This document shows, piece by piece, positions 6,928 to 7,471 of a stretch of DNA of 7,471 nucleotides (position 1 is the first letter of the stretch; every line of letters starts with the position of its first letter). Origin of the DNA: Acidimicrobium sp. (lineage in GTDB: Bacteria > Actinomycetota > Acidimicrobiia > Acidimicrobiales > Ilumatobacteraceae); the NCBI GenBank assembly GCA_003535455.1, contig DOHD01000074.1, positions 9,165 through 16,635 of the forward strand, read 5' to 3'. Made by a program: the position numbers and the translations under genes. The notes beneath the pieces are model-generated. The model saw only the letters and a list, made by a program, of their open reading frames with translations. It made no database searches and was not told the DNA's origin.

Positions 6928-7471
6928 GATCGATTTTTGTCCACGGTTTGCGAATGTTCGATTGCTTGTTCGATTGACTTCACGCTATTCATTTTTTCGG
7001 CGACTGCTCGCTCGGCACCGTGATTAGACGGCATGTAATAATCACCTTTGACTCCCAGCGAACCAGGCATCGCGTCGGGTAAATATTGCTGCTCGACCCA
7101 ACCTCGCGGGTCGTCGTGCGGATATTCATAACCGACACCATGACCAAACTCGCGCGCGCCTTCGTAATGGCCGTCTCGCAGATGTGCGGGCACCTCAGTC
7201 GAGACACCTCGCGCAATGTCTTCGCGCGCCGACCAAATGCCGAGTGCGACTCGATTGCTTTTTGGTGCGGTTGCCAAGTAGACGACCGCCTGAGCCAAAT
7301 TAAGTTGCGCCTCGGGGAGACCGACATGTTCGAGCGCATTCGCGGCCGCTACTGCGACGACAAGTGCATTCGAATCAGCCATGCCAATGTCTTCACTCGC
7401 CAAAATAATCAATCGCCTGGCAATGAATCGCGCGTCATCACCCGACTCAAGCATTCGCGCTAACCAAAACA
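6924..7471 (-). CDS. rarA: Replication-associated recombination protein A (AAA ATPase), C-terminal part
   Basis: Partial gene; its 5' end lies beyond the right edge and 181 residues are visible, starting in frame at 7469 with FWLARMLESGDDARF. An ATG at 7454 is internal, because the family sequence continues upstream of it without a break. RarA (MgsA, related to Mgs1/WRNIP1) is a cytoplasmic tetrameric clamp-loader-like ATPase acting at stalled replication forks. The visible part is the helical tetramerisation region: FIARRLIILASEDIG, then GLPEAQLNLAQAVVYLA, APKSN, and the C-terminal signatures HLRDGHYEG and YEYPHDDPRGW followed by QQYLPD. The Walker A and B motifs are outside the window. About 20 polar residues follow the last conserved block (HGAERAVAEKM) and look like a species-variable tail. 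The TGA stop overlaps the next gene's ATG (ATGA). The family call is firm; the ATPase half is unseen. Confidence 0.95.
   Translation of the reverse strand, partial: FWLARMLESGDDARFIARRLIILASEDIGMADSNALVVAVAAANALEHVGLPEAQLNLAQAVVYLATAPKSNRVALGIWSAREDIARGVSTEVPAHLRDGHYEGAREFGHGVGYEYPHDDPRGWVEQQYLPDAMPGSLGVKGDYYMPSNHGAERAVAEKMNSVKSIEQAIEHSQTVDKNRS

Noticed and set aside
6922..6929. Palindrome ATCATGAT at the rarA/small-protein junction
   Set aside because: It is a by-product of the ATGA overlap with neighbouring codons and is too short to suggest a binding site.

Overview
This window is a housekeeping stretch of a bacterial chromosome, and every supported gene lies on the minus strand, so transcription runs from high to low coordinates. 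In that order it holds the 3' end of rarA, a small one-pass membrane protein, alaS, ruvX, mltG, aroE, aroC and the 5' part of aroK. Both ends of the window cut a gene. Coding density is very high. The longest gap between genes is about 44 bases (before alaS), followed by about 30 (before aroC).

The organism is most likely a member of the Actinomycetota. The order alaS–ruvX–mltG–aroE–aroC–aroK, with rarA upstream, is the arrangement I associate with that phylum, and the small protein resembles a short family found there (DUF6167-like, from memory). Base composition is near 50% GC by eye, well below cultured high-GC actinobacteria. That would suit an uncultured aquatic lineage such as the Acidimicrobiia, but this placement is inference and not shown by any marker.

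Region by region: 6924–7471 is the C-terminal half of the replication-fork maintenance ATPase RarA. 6622–6927 is the small membrane protein. 3959–6577 is a complete alanyl-tRNA synthetase with catalytic, editing and C-Ala domains. 3526–3951 is RuvX/YqgF. 2327–3529 is the endolytic murein transglycosylase MltG. 1464–2330, 270–1433 and 1–255 are three consecutive shikimate-pathway genes: shikimate dehydrogenase, chorismate synthase and shikimate kinase. aroB would be expected beyond the left edge.

Three junctions are ATGA stop/start overlaps and the others are close, so the whole set probably forms one transcript with translational coupling. I saw no promoter, terminator, RNA gene, mobile element or CRISPR array. 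I do not see an undescribed system here. The points worth a second look are small: the rarA–alaS membrane protein, a two-cysteine insert in MltG, the MltG cytoplasmic tail, and the coupled starts with little Shine-Dalgarno signal.
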